The notes beneath the pieces are model-generated. The model worked only from the letters and a program-made list of their open reading frames with translations. It searched no databases and had not been told where the DNA came from. A program made the position numbers and the translations under genes. A DNA stretch of 64,000 nucleotides from Lichenicola sp964247735. Lineage in GTDB: Bacteria; Pseudomonadota; Alphaproteobacteria; Acetobacterales; Acetobacteraceae. The stretch is from assembly GCA_964247735.1 (NCBI GenBank), contig CAXTVS010000010.1, positions 14,930 to 78,929 of the forward strand, in the 5' to 3' direction. The first letter of the stretch is position 1; each line of letters starts with the position of its first letter. Of the stretch, positions 52,542-60,464 are shown piece after piece.

Positions 52542-53081
52542 TCAGTCTCCCTGCTGGGCTGCGGTGGGACGCGACGCCTTTTCGGCGATGCCGCTGGTGC
52601 CTTCGCGCCGCTGCAACTCCGACCATACCTCGCCCGGACGCAGCCCCGCATCCACCCATAGCACGATGAGGTGGTAGAGCACGTCGGCGCTTTCCCCGAT
52701 CAGCGCCGCGCTGTTGCCGCTGACCGCCTCGATCAGGCACTCGACCGCTTCCTCGCCGAACTTCTGCGCCACCTTGGCGGTGCCGCGCGACAGCAGGCGC
52801 GCCGAATGGCTGATGTTGGGATCGGCGTCGCGCCGCTCCGTCACCACCTCGAACAGCCGGTCCAGCACCCCGGCGGTGGCGCCCGACAGGTCGGCCACCC
52901 GCTTCGCCGCCCCGCGCGACTGCCGGACCGCCGCCTTCGTCACCGCCCGCTTCTTGGTCGGACGCTTGCGGGCCGGGGCCGCCTCCGGCGTCGGCTTGGA
53001 CGCCGTGCCCGCCTTGGCGACCCGCTTCTTCGGCAGCGCCTTCTTCCCGGCCTTGCCGACGCGCTTCGGGGGCTTGGTCAT
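52542..53081 (-). CDS. hisE: Phosphoribosyl-ATP pyrophosphatase with a basic N-terminal tail
   Basis: HisE removes pyrophosphate from phosphoribosyl-ATP in the second step of histidine synthesis. The catalytic part (about residues 70-165) shows RLLSRGTAKVAQKFGEEAVE and ESADVLYHLIVLW, standard for the MazG-like HisE fold. The first 62 residues are an extra, extremely basic Lys/Ala/Pro tail (KRVGKAGKKALPKKRV and KRPTKKRAVTKAAV) resembling histone-like or topA-type tails; usual HisE proteins are about 105 residues. The ATG overlaps the hisF stop by 4 bases, which fixes this long start. Function of the tail unknown; it might bind nucleic acid. Confidence 0.9.
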   Translation of the reverse strand: MTKPPKRVGKAGKKALPKKRVAKAGTASKPTPEAAPARKRPTKKRAVTKAAVRQSRGAAKRVADLSGATAGVLDRLFEVVTERRDADPNISHSARLLSRGTAKVAQKFGEEAVECLIEAVSGNSAALIGESADVLYHLIVLWVDAGLRPGEVWSELQRREGTSGIAEKASRPTAAQQGD

Positions 53082-53857
53082 GGGCGATCCTGGCTGGACG
53101 CGACCGGGCGCACCGGCTGGCCGGCGTCGCGCAGCGCCTGCTTGACCGCCGCCACCGTGAACTGGCCGAAATGGAACACGCTGGCGGCGAGCAGGCCCGA
53201 TGCCCCGGCCTCGGCGCCCTCGACGAAATGCCGCAGCGTGCCCACGCCGCCCGACGCCACCACCGGCACACGCACCGCGCCGCACACCGCGCGCAGCAGG
53301 TCGAGGTCGAAGCCCCGGCCGGTGCCGTCCCGGTCCATGCTGGTCAGCAGGATCTCGCCGGCGCCGGCCTCGACCACCTCCCGGCACCACGCGACCGCGT
53401 CCCGTCCGGTGCCGGTGCGCCCGCCATGGGTGAACACCTCCCAGCCGCCGCGCCCGTCGCTGCGGGCGTCCACCGCCACCACCACGCACTGGCTGCCGAA
53501 CTTTCCCGCCGCCTCGCCGACCAGCGTCGGACGCGCCACCGCGGCCGAGTTCATGCTGCACTTGTCCGCGCCCGCCAGCAGCAGGCGACGCATGTCGTCG
53601 GTGGAGCGCACCCCGCCGCCCACCGTCAGCGGCAGGAAGATCCGCGCCGCGGTGCGGCTGACCACGTCGAGGAGGATGTCGCGCTTCTCGTGGCTGGCGG
53701 TGATGTCCAGGAAGGTGAGCTCGTCCGCGCCGGCGGCATCATACACCGCCGCCTGCTCGACCGGGTCGCCGGCATCGCGCAGGCTGACGAAGTTGACGCC
53801 CTTGACCACCCGCCCGTCCTTGACGTCCAGGCACGGGATGACCCGCAGCTTGAGCAT
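53078..53857 (-). CDS. hisF: Imidazole glycerol phosphate synthase cyclase subunit
   Basis: HisF closes the imidazole ring and releases AICAR, using ammonia delivered by HisH. The 259-residue TIM barrel has the catalytic Asp in IPCLDVKDGRVVKGVNF and the second Asp in VVVAVDARSDG. Phosphate-binding VGGGVRSTDD and ASGGVGTL are both present. It starts 15 bases after the hisA stop and overlaps hisE by 4 bases. Confidence 0.97.
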   Translation of the reverse strand: MLKLRVIPCLDVKDGRVVKGVNFVSLRDAGDPVEQAAVYDAAGADELTFLDITASHEKRDILLDVVSRTAARIFLPLTVGGGVRSTDDMRRLLLAGADKCSMNSAAVARPTLVGEAAGKFGSQCVVVAVDARSDGRGGWEVFTHGGRTGTGRDAVAWCREVVEAGAGEILLTSMDRDGTGRGFDLDLLRAVCGAVRVPVVASGGVGTLRHFVEGAEAGASGLLAASVFHFGQFTVAAVKQALRDAGQPVRPVASSQDRP

Positions 53858-53872
53858 CTAGGCCCGCCTCAT

Positions 53873-55213
53873 CTAGCCGAGCACCGCCAGGGCCTCGCGC
53901 GGCTCGATCCGCCCGTCGTACAGGGCGCGCCCGACGATCACCCCCTCGATGCCATGGCACCGCGCCGACGCCGCCTTGAGCGCCTGCAGGTGCTCGATCC
54001 GGCCGACCCCGCCGCTCGCCACCACCGGCGTCGACAGCCGGGCTGACAGGGCGCAGGTCTGGGTGATGTCGAGCCCGGTCAGCATGCCGTCGCGGGCGAT
54101 CTCGGTGAACACGATCGCGGCCACGCCCGCGTCCTGCATGCGCAGGGCGAGCTCGACCGCTGACAGGTCCGACACCTCGGCCCAGCCCTCGGTCGCGACC
54201 CGCCCGTCTCGCGCGTCGATGCCGCACACGACGCGGCCGGGGAACGCGCGGCAGGCGTCCCGCACCAGCTCCGGGTTCTTCACCGCCGCACTGCCCAGGA
54301 TGACGCGCGTGATCCCGGCCGCCAGCCAGCGCTCGATCGCCGCCATGTCGCGCAGGCCGCCGCCGAGCTGCACCGGCACCTCGGCGTTGGCGATCACCGC
54401 CTCGATCGCCTCCGCGTTCACCGACCGCCCGGCGAAGGCGCCGTTCAGGTCCACCACGTGCAGCCAGCGGCACCCGGCGGCAACCCAGGCCCGTGCCTGC
54501 GCCCCCGGATCGTCCGAGTACACCGTGACGTCGCCCATCTCGCCGCGACGCAGCCGCACGCAGGCGCCGTCCTTGAGGTCGATCGCCGGGTACAGGGTCA
54601 GGGGCCGGGCGGCCGGGACGGACTTCTCCGCGTCCGGAGCGGCGGCGTCCGGCCGGGACGCGGCCAGACGTCCGCGATCCTGCAGCCGCTTGGTAAAGAA
54701 GAAGCCAGCCACGGTCTCGCCGCCGACACGCGCGTAGTGCGGATGCGTGCCCCAGTGGCGGTAGCCCAGGCTGTTGTAGAGCCGGATCGCCGCCTCCTGG
54801 GTTTCCCGCACGTCGAGGTTCAGCACCTGGTAGCCAAGCGCCCGCGCGCAGTCCTCCACCGCTTCCGTCATCATCCGGGCCAGTCCGTGGCCGCGGGCAT
54901 AGGGAGCGATGAAGCTGTGCATCAGGGTGGCGCTCATCGCCTGCGCCTCGTTGTTGCGCGGCGGCCGCAGCAGCTGGGTCGCGCCGACGATGGTGCCGTC
55001 GAGCCGGCCCACGAACAGCGCGCGCTCGGGCACCAGCAGGATGCCGCGGAAGTACTGCTCCAGCGTGCGCCGGCCCGGCGAGGTGACCCAGCCGAAGCCG
55101 CCGCCATCCAGGATCGCGGCGTCGGTCGCCTCGCACAGCGCCTGCAGGTCGTCGTCGCCGAGGACGCCGACCCGTTCCGCCGACAGGGCCGGGGGGTGAC
55201 GGTCCTGCGTCAC
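53873..55213 (-). CDS. hisA: GNAT acetyltransferase fused to HisA isomerase
   Basis: The 446-residue protein joins two enzymes in one frame. Residues 1-178 are a GNAT N-acetyltransferase, with acetyl-CoA loop APYARGHGLARMM and NLDVRETQEAAIRLYNSLGY. Residues 204-446 are HisA, the ProFAR isomerase, with catalytic Asp in LYPAIDLKDGACVRL and CGIDARDGRV, and VGGGLR-type phosphate loops (QLGGGLRD, ASGGVGRIEHL). The linker of about 25 residues is Ala/Asp/Pro-rich, as expected for a real fusion, and no stop or obvious internal ribosome-binding site separates the halves. The ATG at 55213 overlaps the hisH stop. In related bacteria a separate GNAT gene often precedes hisA; here the two are fused. The GNAT substrate is unknown. 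Confidence 0.88.
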   Translation of the reverse strand: MTQDRHPPALSAERVGVLGDDDLQALCEATDAAILDGGGFGWVTSPGRRTLEQYFRGILLVPERALFVGRLDGTIVGATQLLRPPRNNEAQAMSATLMHSFIAPYARGHGLARMMTEAVEDCARALGYQVLNLDVRETQEAAIRLYNSLGYRHWGTHPHYARVGGETVAGFFFTKRLQDRGRLAASRPDAAAPDAEKSVPAARPLTLYPAIDLKDGACVRLRRGEMGDVTVYSDDPGAQARAWVAAGCRWLHVVDLNGAFAGRSVNAEAIEAVIANAEVPVQLGGGLRDMAAIERWLAAGITRVILGSAAVKNPELVRDACRAFPGRVVCGIDARDGRVATEGWAEVSDLSAVELALRMQDAGVAAIVFTEIARDGMLTGLDITQTCALSARLSTPVVASGGVGRIEHLQALKAASARCHGIEGVIVGRALYDGRIEPREALAVLG

Positions 55214-55866
55214 CTTTGGGGGCTCCAGCGCAGGAAGTTGAGCAGGATGCGCAGGCCCACGCGCTGGCTCTTCTCGACGTGGAACTGCGTGCCGGCGCGG
55301 TTGCCGCGCGCCACCAGCGCCGGCACCTCCCCGCCATACGAAGTGGTCGCGACCAGGTCGGCCGGATCGTGGTTCGCCAGCGCGTACGAGTGCACGAAGT
55401 AGCCGTGGTCGCCGGGCTGGAGCCCGTCGGTCAGCGGGTGGGCACCGGGGGTGAAGGAAAGCTCGTTCCAGCCCATCTGCGGCAGGCGCAGGCCGGGTGC
55501 CGCCATCGGCGCGATCTCGCCGCGGATCCAGCCGAGCCCGGGCGTCTCGCCGTGCTCCAGCCCGCGCTCGGCCATCAGCTGCATGCCGACGCAGATGCCC
55601 AGGAACGGCGCGCCGTCCCGGGTCGCGTCCTCGATCGCGGCGCGCAGGCCAGCCACCGCGGACAGCCCATGCGCGCAGTCGGCGAACGCGCCCTGGCCCG
55701 GCAGCACGATCCGGTCGGCGTTCCGCACCCAGTCCGGATCGGCGGACACGCGGACCTCCACGTCGAGGTCTCCTTCCCGGGCCGCCTGTTCCAGCGCCCG
55801 GCCGGCCGAGGCCAGGTTGCCGCCCTGGTAGTCGACCACCGCGACCCGGCTGCCGGACGGTCTCAC
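55210..55866 (-). CDS. hisH: Imidazole glycerol phosphate synthase glutaminase subunit
   Basis: HisH hydrolyses glutamine and channels ammonia to HisF. The 218-residue class I amidotransferase has the oxyanion region YQGGNLASAGRAL, the nucleophile in FLGICVGMQLM, and the catalytic His-Glu pair in GTQFHVEKSQ (the usual FHPEKS with Val for Pro). Its GTG start overlaps the DUF2628 stop (GTGA), and hisA overlaps its own stop. It should pair with HisF encoded 1.4 kb downstream in the same operon. Confidence 0.95.
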   Translation of the reverse strand: MRPSGSRVAVVDYQGGNLASAGRALEQAAREGDLDVEVRVSADPDWVRNADRIVLPGQGAFADCAHGLSAVAGLRAAIEDATRDGAPFLGICVGMQLMAERGLEHGETPGLGWIRGEIAPMAAPGLRLPQMGWNELSFTPGAHPLTDGLQPGDHGYFVHSYALANHDPADLVATTSYGGEVPALVARGNRAGTQFHVEKSQRVGLRILLNFLRWSPQR

Positions 55867-56258
55867 GCCGGCTGTTTCCCGCCCGGCGGCCCGAGCAGGT
55901 CCGGCCGCAGCGACAACAGCCGAAGCAGGGCAGCGTCCCGATCCGGGCCCGCGACGATCGGGCCGGGCACGAAGCCGGCCTGGGCCAGCTCCCAGCGTCG
56001 CCAGTCGTGGGCGAACAGCGCGACCGCGAGGTTGAGCCCCGGCAGCAGCACCCACGCCGACGGCACCAGCCGAGCCAGCAGGCCGATCAGCAGCGCCGCG
56101 ATCCCGGCCAGGGTCGCCACCAGCCAGCTGCCGCGCCGGAGCAGCACCAGCCAGCCGAACAGCAGCGCCCACGGAGAAAAACCTTCCGGCACCAGCACCG
56201 GCGGCTGCTCCGGACGCGCCGGGTCGGGCAGGGGGAAGTGCGTGCTGTAGGACCTCAC
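55863..56258 (-). CDS. DUF2628 membrane protein inside the his operon
   Basis: The 131-residue product has a short soluble N-terminus with a Pro-rich VLVPEGFSPWALLFGWLVLL start, two hydrophobic segments (about residues 30-80) and HDWRRWELAQAGFVP, the pattern of the DUF2628 family. Its function is unknown, but it is often found between hisB and hisH in Rhodospirillales. GTG 56258 overlaps the hisB stop by 4 bases, and its own stop overlaps hisH the same way, so it is firmly embedded in the operon. Confidence 0.85.
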   Translation of the reverse strand: MRSYSTHFPLPDPARPEQPPVLVPEGFSPWALLFGWLVLLRRGSWLVATLAGIAALLIGLLARLVPSAWVLLPGLNLAVALFAHDWRRWELAQAGFVPGPIVAGPDRDAALLRLLSLRPDLLGPPGGKQPA

Positions 56259-56851
56259 AGCACCCCCTTGGTGGAGGGGATGCGGCCCTGGCTGCGCGGG
56301 TCGGGTTCGGTCGCCGCGCGCAGCGCCCGCGCCACCGCCTTGAAGCAGCCCTCGGCGATGTGGTGGTTGTTGCTGCCCGCCTTCTGCACCACGTGCAGCG
56401 ACAGGCCGGCGTTGCCCGAGAAGCCGCGGAAGAACTCCTCGAACAGCTCGGTGTCCATCTCGCCGATCTTGGGGCGCGGGAACGACACGTTCCAGACCAG
56501 GAACGCGCGCCCGGAGATGTCGATCGCCGCCTCGACCAGCGCCTCGTCCATCGGCACCACGGCGTGGCCGTAGCGGCGTATGCCCGCCTTGTCCCCCAGC
56601 GCCCGGGTCAGCGCCTGGCCCAGCACGATGCCGACATCCTCGGTGGTGTGGTGGAAGTCGACGACGAGGTCACCCATCGCCCTGACCTCCAGGTCGAACG
56701 AGCTGTGCCGCGCCAGCGCGGTCAGCATGTGGTCGAGGAAGCCGATCCCGGTCTCGATCGCAGCCGTCCCGGTGCCGTCCAGGTCCAGCGACAGGGTGAT
56801 GTCGGTTTCCGCCGTGACGCGGTGGATCCGGGCGCTGCGTGTGGCTTCCAT
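56255..56851 (-). CDS. hisB: Imidazoleglycerol-phosphate dehydratase
   Basis: HisB dehydrates imidazole glycerol phosphate to imidazole acetol phosphate. The 198-residue product is the single-domain (IGPD) form. The two manganese sites are seen in FLDHMLTALARHSSFDL, DFHHTTEDVGI, and the mirror set SNNHHIAEGCFKAVARA. It is the first gene of the his operon. The ribosome-binding site GGGAGGGAGGG immediately precedes the ATG and lies inside a strong hairpin with the end of the fliP-hisB gap. fliP ends 61 bases upstream on the same strand. Confidence 0.97.
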   Translation of the reverse strand: MEATRSARIHRVTAETDITLSLDLDGTGTAAIETGIGFLDHMLTALARHSSFDLEVRAMGDLVVDFHHTTEDVGIVLGQALTRALGDKAGIRRYGHAVVPMDEALVEAAIDISGRAFLVWNVSFPRPKIGEMDTELFEEFFRGFSGNAGLSLHVVQKAGSNNHHIAEGCFKAVARALRAATEPDPRSQGRIPSTKGVL

Positions 56852-56888
56852 GGCCCTCCCTCCCTACAGGATCGTAGGAAGGGAGGCC
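56852..56888 (-). promoter_or_regulatory. Hairpin covering the hisB ribosome-binding site
   Basis: Bases 56852-56867 and 56874-56888 pair over about 14 bp with one mismatch and one bulged base around a 6-nt loop. On the minus strand the downstream arm contains GGGAGGGAGGG and abuts the hisB ATG at 56851. The structure could end fliOP transcription or hold hisB translation in check. Confidence 0.6.
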
Positions 56889-56912
56889 ACCATCGGCGCC
56901 GTGGCTCCGGCG

Positions 56913-57662
56913 TCACCCGCCGGCGAAGCTCTGCACCAGGCTGCCGGCGACCAGGTGCCAGCCGTCGATCAGCACGAAGAAGATGAGCTTGAACGGCAGC
57001 GAGATGGCGCTCGGCGGCAGCATCATCATGCCCATGCTCATCAGCACGCTCGACACCACGATGTCGATGATCAGGAACGGCAGGAACAGCAGGAAGCCCA
57101 TCTCGAAGCCGCGACGCAGCTCGCCCACCATGAACGCCGGCACCAGCGCGCGCCACGGCGTGTCGCCGGCGCTGGACGGCACCGGAAGCTTGGCGATGTC
57201 GAGGAACAGGCGCAGGTCCGGCGCCCGGATGTTGGCCAGCATGAAGTGCCGGAACGGCTCGGCCGCCGCCCGCAGGCCGTCGATCTCACTTATCTTGCCA
57301 TCCATCAGCGGCACGATGCCCGCGGTCCAGGACAGCTCCAGCGTCGGCTGCATGACGAAGAAGGTGAGGAACAGGGCAAGCCCGATCAGCACGGTGTTCG
57401 GCGGTGTCCCTTGTGCGCCGATCGCGCTGCGCAGCAGCGACAGCACGATCACGATCCGGGTGAAGCCGGTCACCATCACCATCAGGCTCGGCGCCAGCGA
57501 CAGCAGGGTGATCAGCGCGGTGAGCTGCACCAGCCGGCCGGTGGCGCCCGCCTCGCCGCCATGGCCGAGGTCGATGCTGACCGCCTGCGCCTGCGCCACC
57601 GCCGGGAGCAGCAGCAGCGCCAGCGCAGCCGACGCGCCCAGCGCGATCCGCCGGGCGCTCAC
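56913..57662 (-). CDS. fliP: Flagellar export apparatus protein FliP
   Basis: FliP forms the core of the flagellar type III export gate with FliQ and FliR. The 249-residue product has a cleavable signal peptide (ASAALALLLLPAVAQAQ), then four hydrophobic segments with MVTGFTRIVIVLSLLRSA, GELRRGFEMGFLLFLPFL and SMGMMMLPPSAISLPFKL, the last being a strong family signature. The GTG at 57662 overlaps the fliO stop (GTGA). It is read away from the rest of the flagellar genes in the window. Confidence 0.96.
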   Translation of the reverse strand: MSARRIALGASAALALLLLPAVAQAQAVSIDLGHGGEAGATGRLVQLTALITLLSLAPSLMVMVTGFTRIVIVLSLLRSAIGAQGTPPNTVLIGLALFLTFFVMQPTLELSWTAGIVPLMDGKISEIDGLRAAAEPFRHFMLANIRAPDLRLFLDIAKLPVPSSAGDTPWRALVPAFMVGELRRGFEMGFLLFLPFLIIDIVVSSVLMSMGMMMLPPSAISLPFKLIFFVLIDGWHLVAGSLVQSFAGG

Positions 57663-57991
57663 GACCCGCGCCCCGATGCGGGCCTGGACGAGAACCACCC
57701 GGTGCCGGGATTCGGCGGGCCGTCCGATGCAGGTCCGGCGCCCGTAGGCGGCCAGGGCAGCATCACGTCGCTGGCGCCTCCGGTGAGCAGCAGCACCTGT
57801 GCCCCGCCGCACTGCACCAGGTGCAGGCGACGCCTGCCGTCCAGCCCCAGCTGGCCCGCCAGCCAGAGAGGCGTGCCCCCGGTGCGTGGCCGCCTCCCGG
57901 CGACGAAGCGGGTCCCGTAGCGAAGCAGAACAATCGAACCGACCACGAGAACAAGCGCGCCCGCGGCACTGAGGAGATCGGAGATGGGCAT
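57659..57991 (-). CDS. fliO: Flagellar biosynthesis protein FliO
   Basis: FliO helps to assemble the FliP ring. The 110-residue product has one N-terminal membrane segment (LLSAAGALVLVVGSIVLL) and the small cytoplasmic FliO domain with GQLGLDGRRRLHLVQCGGAQVLLLTGG, followed by a Pro/Gly-rich tail. The ORF is coupled to fliP by a 4-base overlap. It is divergent from flgB, with a 159-bp gap. Confidence 0.85.
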   Translation of the reverse strand: MPISDLLSAAGALVLVVGSIVLLRYGTRFVAGRRPRTGGTPLWLAGQLGLDGRRRLHLVQCGGAQVLLLTGGASDVMLPWPPTGAGPASDGPPNPGTGWFSSRPASGRGS

Positions 57992-58150
57992 GACACGGCC
58001 TTTTGCCGGTGGTGCCCCATCCTGACCCGGACCGGTTAACGAAGGATGAACACGGCGGCCTTCCCGCCGTTAACGTTTCCGCAACGACCGGCAGGGCACG
58101 ATGCGGGCACGGAGCAGGTGCGCTTCGCCCGGAGCCGAGGAGCCTTCGCC

Positions 58151-58531
58151 ATGGATGCCGGTCAATCCGACCTTCTGAGCCTGGCCGCGACCCGCCTGCA
58201 ATGGCTTGACGACCGCCAGCGCGTGCTGGCGCGCAACATCGCCAACTCCGACACCCCCGGCTACGTGCCGCGCGACGAGCAGCCGTTCAGCACGACGATG
58301 GCGAACCAGGTGTCGGCGCCGGTGCAGACCAATCCCATGCACCTGTCCGGCACCCTGGACACGAGCTCGACGGTGGTGACGCGGCCGACCCAGCGCTCGA
58401 TCGACGGCAACGCGGTGCAGGTCGACGAGCAGCTGACCAAGGTCGCCGACACCGACACGCAGCAGCGCCTCGTGACCAGCCTCTACAGCAAGTACATGAG
58501 CATGTACTCCACCGCATTGGGCAAGGGCTGA
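58151..58531 (+). CDS. flgB: Flagellar basal-body rod protein FlgB
   Basis: FlgB is the proximal rod subunit next to the MS ring. The 126-residue product has the family N-terminal segment RQRVLARNIANSDTPGYVPRD and the C-terminal helix LVTSLYSKYMSMYSTALGKG. The start at ATG 58151 is preceded by GAGGAG at suitable spacing; the frame continues 35 codons upstream but without support. It opens the run flgB-flgC-fliE-fliQ-fliR-flhB. Confidence 0.95.
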   Translation: MDAGQSDLLSLAATRLQWLDDRQRVLARNIANSDTPGYVPRDEQPFSTTMANQVSAPVQTNPMHLSGTLDTSSTVVTRPTQRSIDGNAVQVDEQLTKVADTDTQQRLVTSLYSKYMSMYSTALGKG

Positions 58532-58566
58532 CCGATGGGCTTCCTTCCTCGGGCGGAGCGTTGAAG

Positions 58567-58974
58567 ATGGACCTTTCCAAGGCGCTCGACGTTTCGGCCT
58601 CCGGCATGGACGTGCAGACCATGCGCCTGCGCGTGATCGCGGAGAACCTCGCCAACCAGGATACCACCGGCTCGGCTCCGGGCGCGGATCCGTATCGCCG
58701 CAAGACCATCACCTTCGGCGAGACCGTCGACCGGCAGACCGGCGAGTCGGAGGTCACGGTCAAGCAGATCGGCCAGGACCAGAGCGCGTTCAACACGCGC
58801 TACGATCCGTCGCATCCGGCCGCCGACGCCACCGGCTACGTCAAGACGCCGAACGTCAACAGCTTCGTCGAGATCATGGACATGAAGGAGGCGGAGCGCT
58901 CCTACAGCGCCAACCTGAACGTCATGCAGACCACGCGCTCGATGATGACGCGCGCGATCGACCTGCTGAAGTGA
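58567..58974 (+). CDS. flgC: Flagellar basal-body rod protein FlgC
   Basis: FlgC is a rod subunit. The 135-residue product has MRLRVIAENLANQDTTGS at the start and VEIMDMKEAERSYSANLNVM before the C-terminal helix with TRAIDLLK. ATG 58567 has GGAG 8 bases upstream; a TTG two codons earlier is less likely. It follows flgB by 35 bases. Confidence 0.95.
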   Translation: MDLSKALDVSASGMDVQTMRLRVIAENLANQDTTGSAPGADPYRRKTITFGETVDRQTGESEVTVKQIGQDQSAFNTRYDPSHPAADATGYVKTPNVNSFVEIMDMKEAERSYSANLNVMQTTRSMMTRAIDLLK

Positions 58975-58999
58975 CCGGCCCCGGGATGAGCACCGCGCC

Positions 59000-59335
59000 A
59001 TGAACGACGGCCGCATCCTCGCGACGCCCTCCGCCGCCGCCAGCGCGTATGCGCGCGTGCAGGGGCAGGACATGTCCGGCATCGGCGCCGAGGGCGACGG
59101 CCTGCAGACCGGGACAGGCAGCAGCTTCGGCGACACGCTGTCGCAGGCGCTGCAGGGGGTGGTGGACAGCGGCCATGCCGCCGACACCGCCGCGGCGAAG
59201 GGGATCTCCGGCGAGGGCAACCTGACGGACGTGGTGATGGCGGTGTCGAAGGCGCAGCTCGCGCTGCAATCGACCACCGCGATCCGCGACCGGGTGGTGC
59301 AGGCGTACCAGGACATCATGAAGATGTCGATCTGA
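59000..59335 (+). CDS. fliE: Flagellar hook-basal body protein FliE
   Basis: FliE links the MS ring to the rod. The 111-residue product has SSFGDTLSQALQGVVDSGHAAD, the central GEGNLTDVVMAVSKAQLALQ and a C-terminal RDRVVQAYQDIMKMSI, all typical of the family. It follows flgC by 25 bases and precedes fliQ by 45. Confidence 0.93.
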   Translation: MNDGRILATPSAAASAYARVQGQDMSGIGAEGDGLQTGTGSSFGDTLSQALQGVVDSGHAADTAAAKGISGEGNLTDVVMAVSKAQLALQSTTAIRDRVVQAYQDIMKMSI

Positions 59336-59380
59336 CCGGCGGCAACCGTCGGACGAAAGCAGCGACCAGGAGGGTTTGCA

Positions 59381-59653
59381 ATGCAGGAAGGCGACGTCGC
59401 GGTGATCTTGCGCGACATGTTCATGGTGGTTCTGAAGATGGCGGCTCCGGGCCTGCTGACGGCGCTGGCCGTCGGCGTGCTGATCTCGCTGATCCAGGCA
59501 GTGACCCAGCTGAACGAGAGCACGCTGGCCTTCGTGCCGAAGCTGCTGGCGCTCGGGATGACGCTGACCCTGGCGGGCTCGTTCATGTTCGCCACCCTGA
59601 CCGACTACACCCATCTGCTGTTCGACCAGCTGATCGCGTCCGGCGGAAGGTGA
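59381..59653 (+). CDS. fliQ: Flagellar export apparatus protein FliQ
   Basis: FliQ is a 90-residue inner-membrane protein with two helices (MAAPGLLTALAVGVLISL and the segment around LALGMTLTLAGSFMF) separated by the conserved QAVTQLNESTLAFVPK loop. It packs around FliP and FliR in the export gate. AGGAGG lies just before the ATG. It follows fliE and precedes fliR by 31 bases. Confidence 0.96.
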   Translation: MQEGDVAVILRDMFMVVLKMAAPGLLTALAVGVLISLIQAVTQLNESTLAFVPKLLALGMTLTLAGSFMFATLTDYTHLLFDQLIASGGR

Positions 59654-59684
59654 CCGGCGCATCGACCACCACCGGGCGCGGTTG

Positions 59685-60458
59685 ATGCCGCCCGATCCGC
59701 TGCTCGCCGCGCTGCCGGGCTGGGCGTTCGCCTTTGCCGTGGTGCTGGCGCGGGTGAGTGCCGCGGTGATGGTGATGCCGGGCCTGGGCGAGAGCGACGC
59801 GCCGGCGGTGGTGCGTGCGGGCCTGGCGGTCGGCATCTCGGCCCTGATCCTGCCCGGCGTGGTCCACCTGATCCCGCCGGCCGGCGAGGCGCCGCTGCGC
59901 ATCCTGGCCACCATCGCCGGCGAGCTGCTGGTCGGCCTGCTGCTCGGATGGCTGGCGAAGCTGCTGGCCCTGGCGCTGCCGATCGCCGGCCAGATCGCAG
60001 CGATGCAGATCGGCCTGTCGAGCGTGCTGCAGCCCGACCCCGAGCTCGGCGCGCAGACCGCCGGCACCAGCCGGCTGCTGGCGATCGCGGGACCGGTGCT
60101 GATCCTGTCGACCGGTCTCTACGCCATGCCGCTGGAGGCCCTGTCCGGCAGCTACCGGTTGTTCCCGCCGGGCACGCTGCTGCCGGTGGGCGACGCGGCG
60201 CAGAGCGTGGCGCAGGCGACCGGGGAGTGCTTCGCGCTGTCGCTGCGCCTGGCGGCGCCGCTGCTGATCGCGGGCCTGATCTGGCAGACCATGCTGGGGC
60301 TGCTGGCGCGCCTGGTGCCGTCGCTGCAGGTGTTCTCGCTGGCCATGCCGGGCCAGGTGCTGGGCGGCCTGCTGGTGTTCGGGCTGGTGCTCAAGCAGAT
60401 CCTCGACGCCTGGATCGGCAGCGTGTCGGCCGGCTTCGCCGCCCTGCCCGGACTCTGA
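59685..60458 (+). CDS. fliR: Flagellar export apparatus protein FliR
   Basis: FliR completes the FliPQR export gate. The 257-residue polytopic membrane protein has the family start (LPGWAFAFAVVLARVSAAVMV), then GQIAAMQIGLSSVLQPDPE and LKQILDAWIGSVSAGFAAL. The start is ATG 59685; a TTG just before it is possible but unlikely. It is followed by flhB 6 bases downstream. Confidence 0.95.
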   Translation: MPPDPLLAALPGWAFAFAVVLARVSAAVMVMPGLGESDAPAVVRAGLAVGISALILPGVVHLIPPAGEAPLRILATIAGELLVGLLLGWLAKLLALALPIAGQIAAMQIGLSSVLQPDPELGAQTAGTSRLLAIAGPVLILSTGLYAMPLEALSGSYRLFPPGTLLPVGDAAQSVAQATGECFALSLRLAAPLLIAGLIWQTMLGLLARLVPSLQVFSLAMPGQVLGGLLVFGLVLKQILDAWIGSVSAGFAALPGL

Positions 60459-60464
60459 GCTGCC

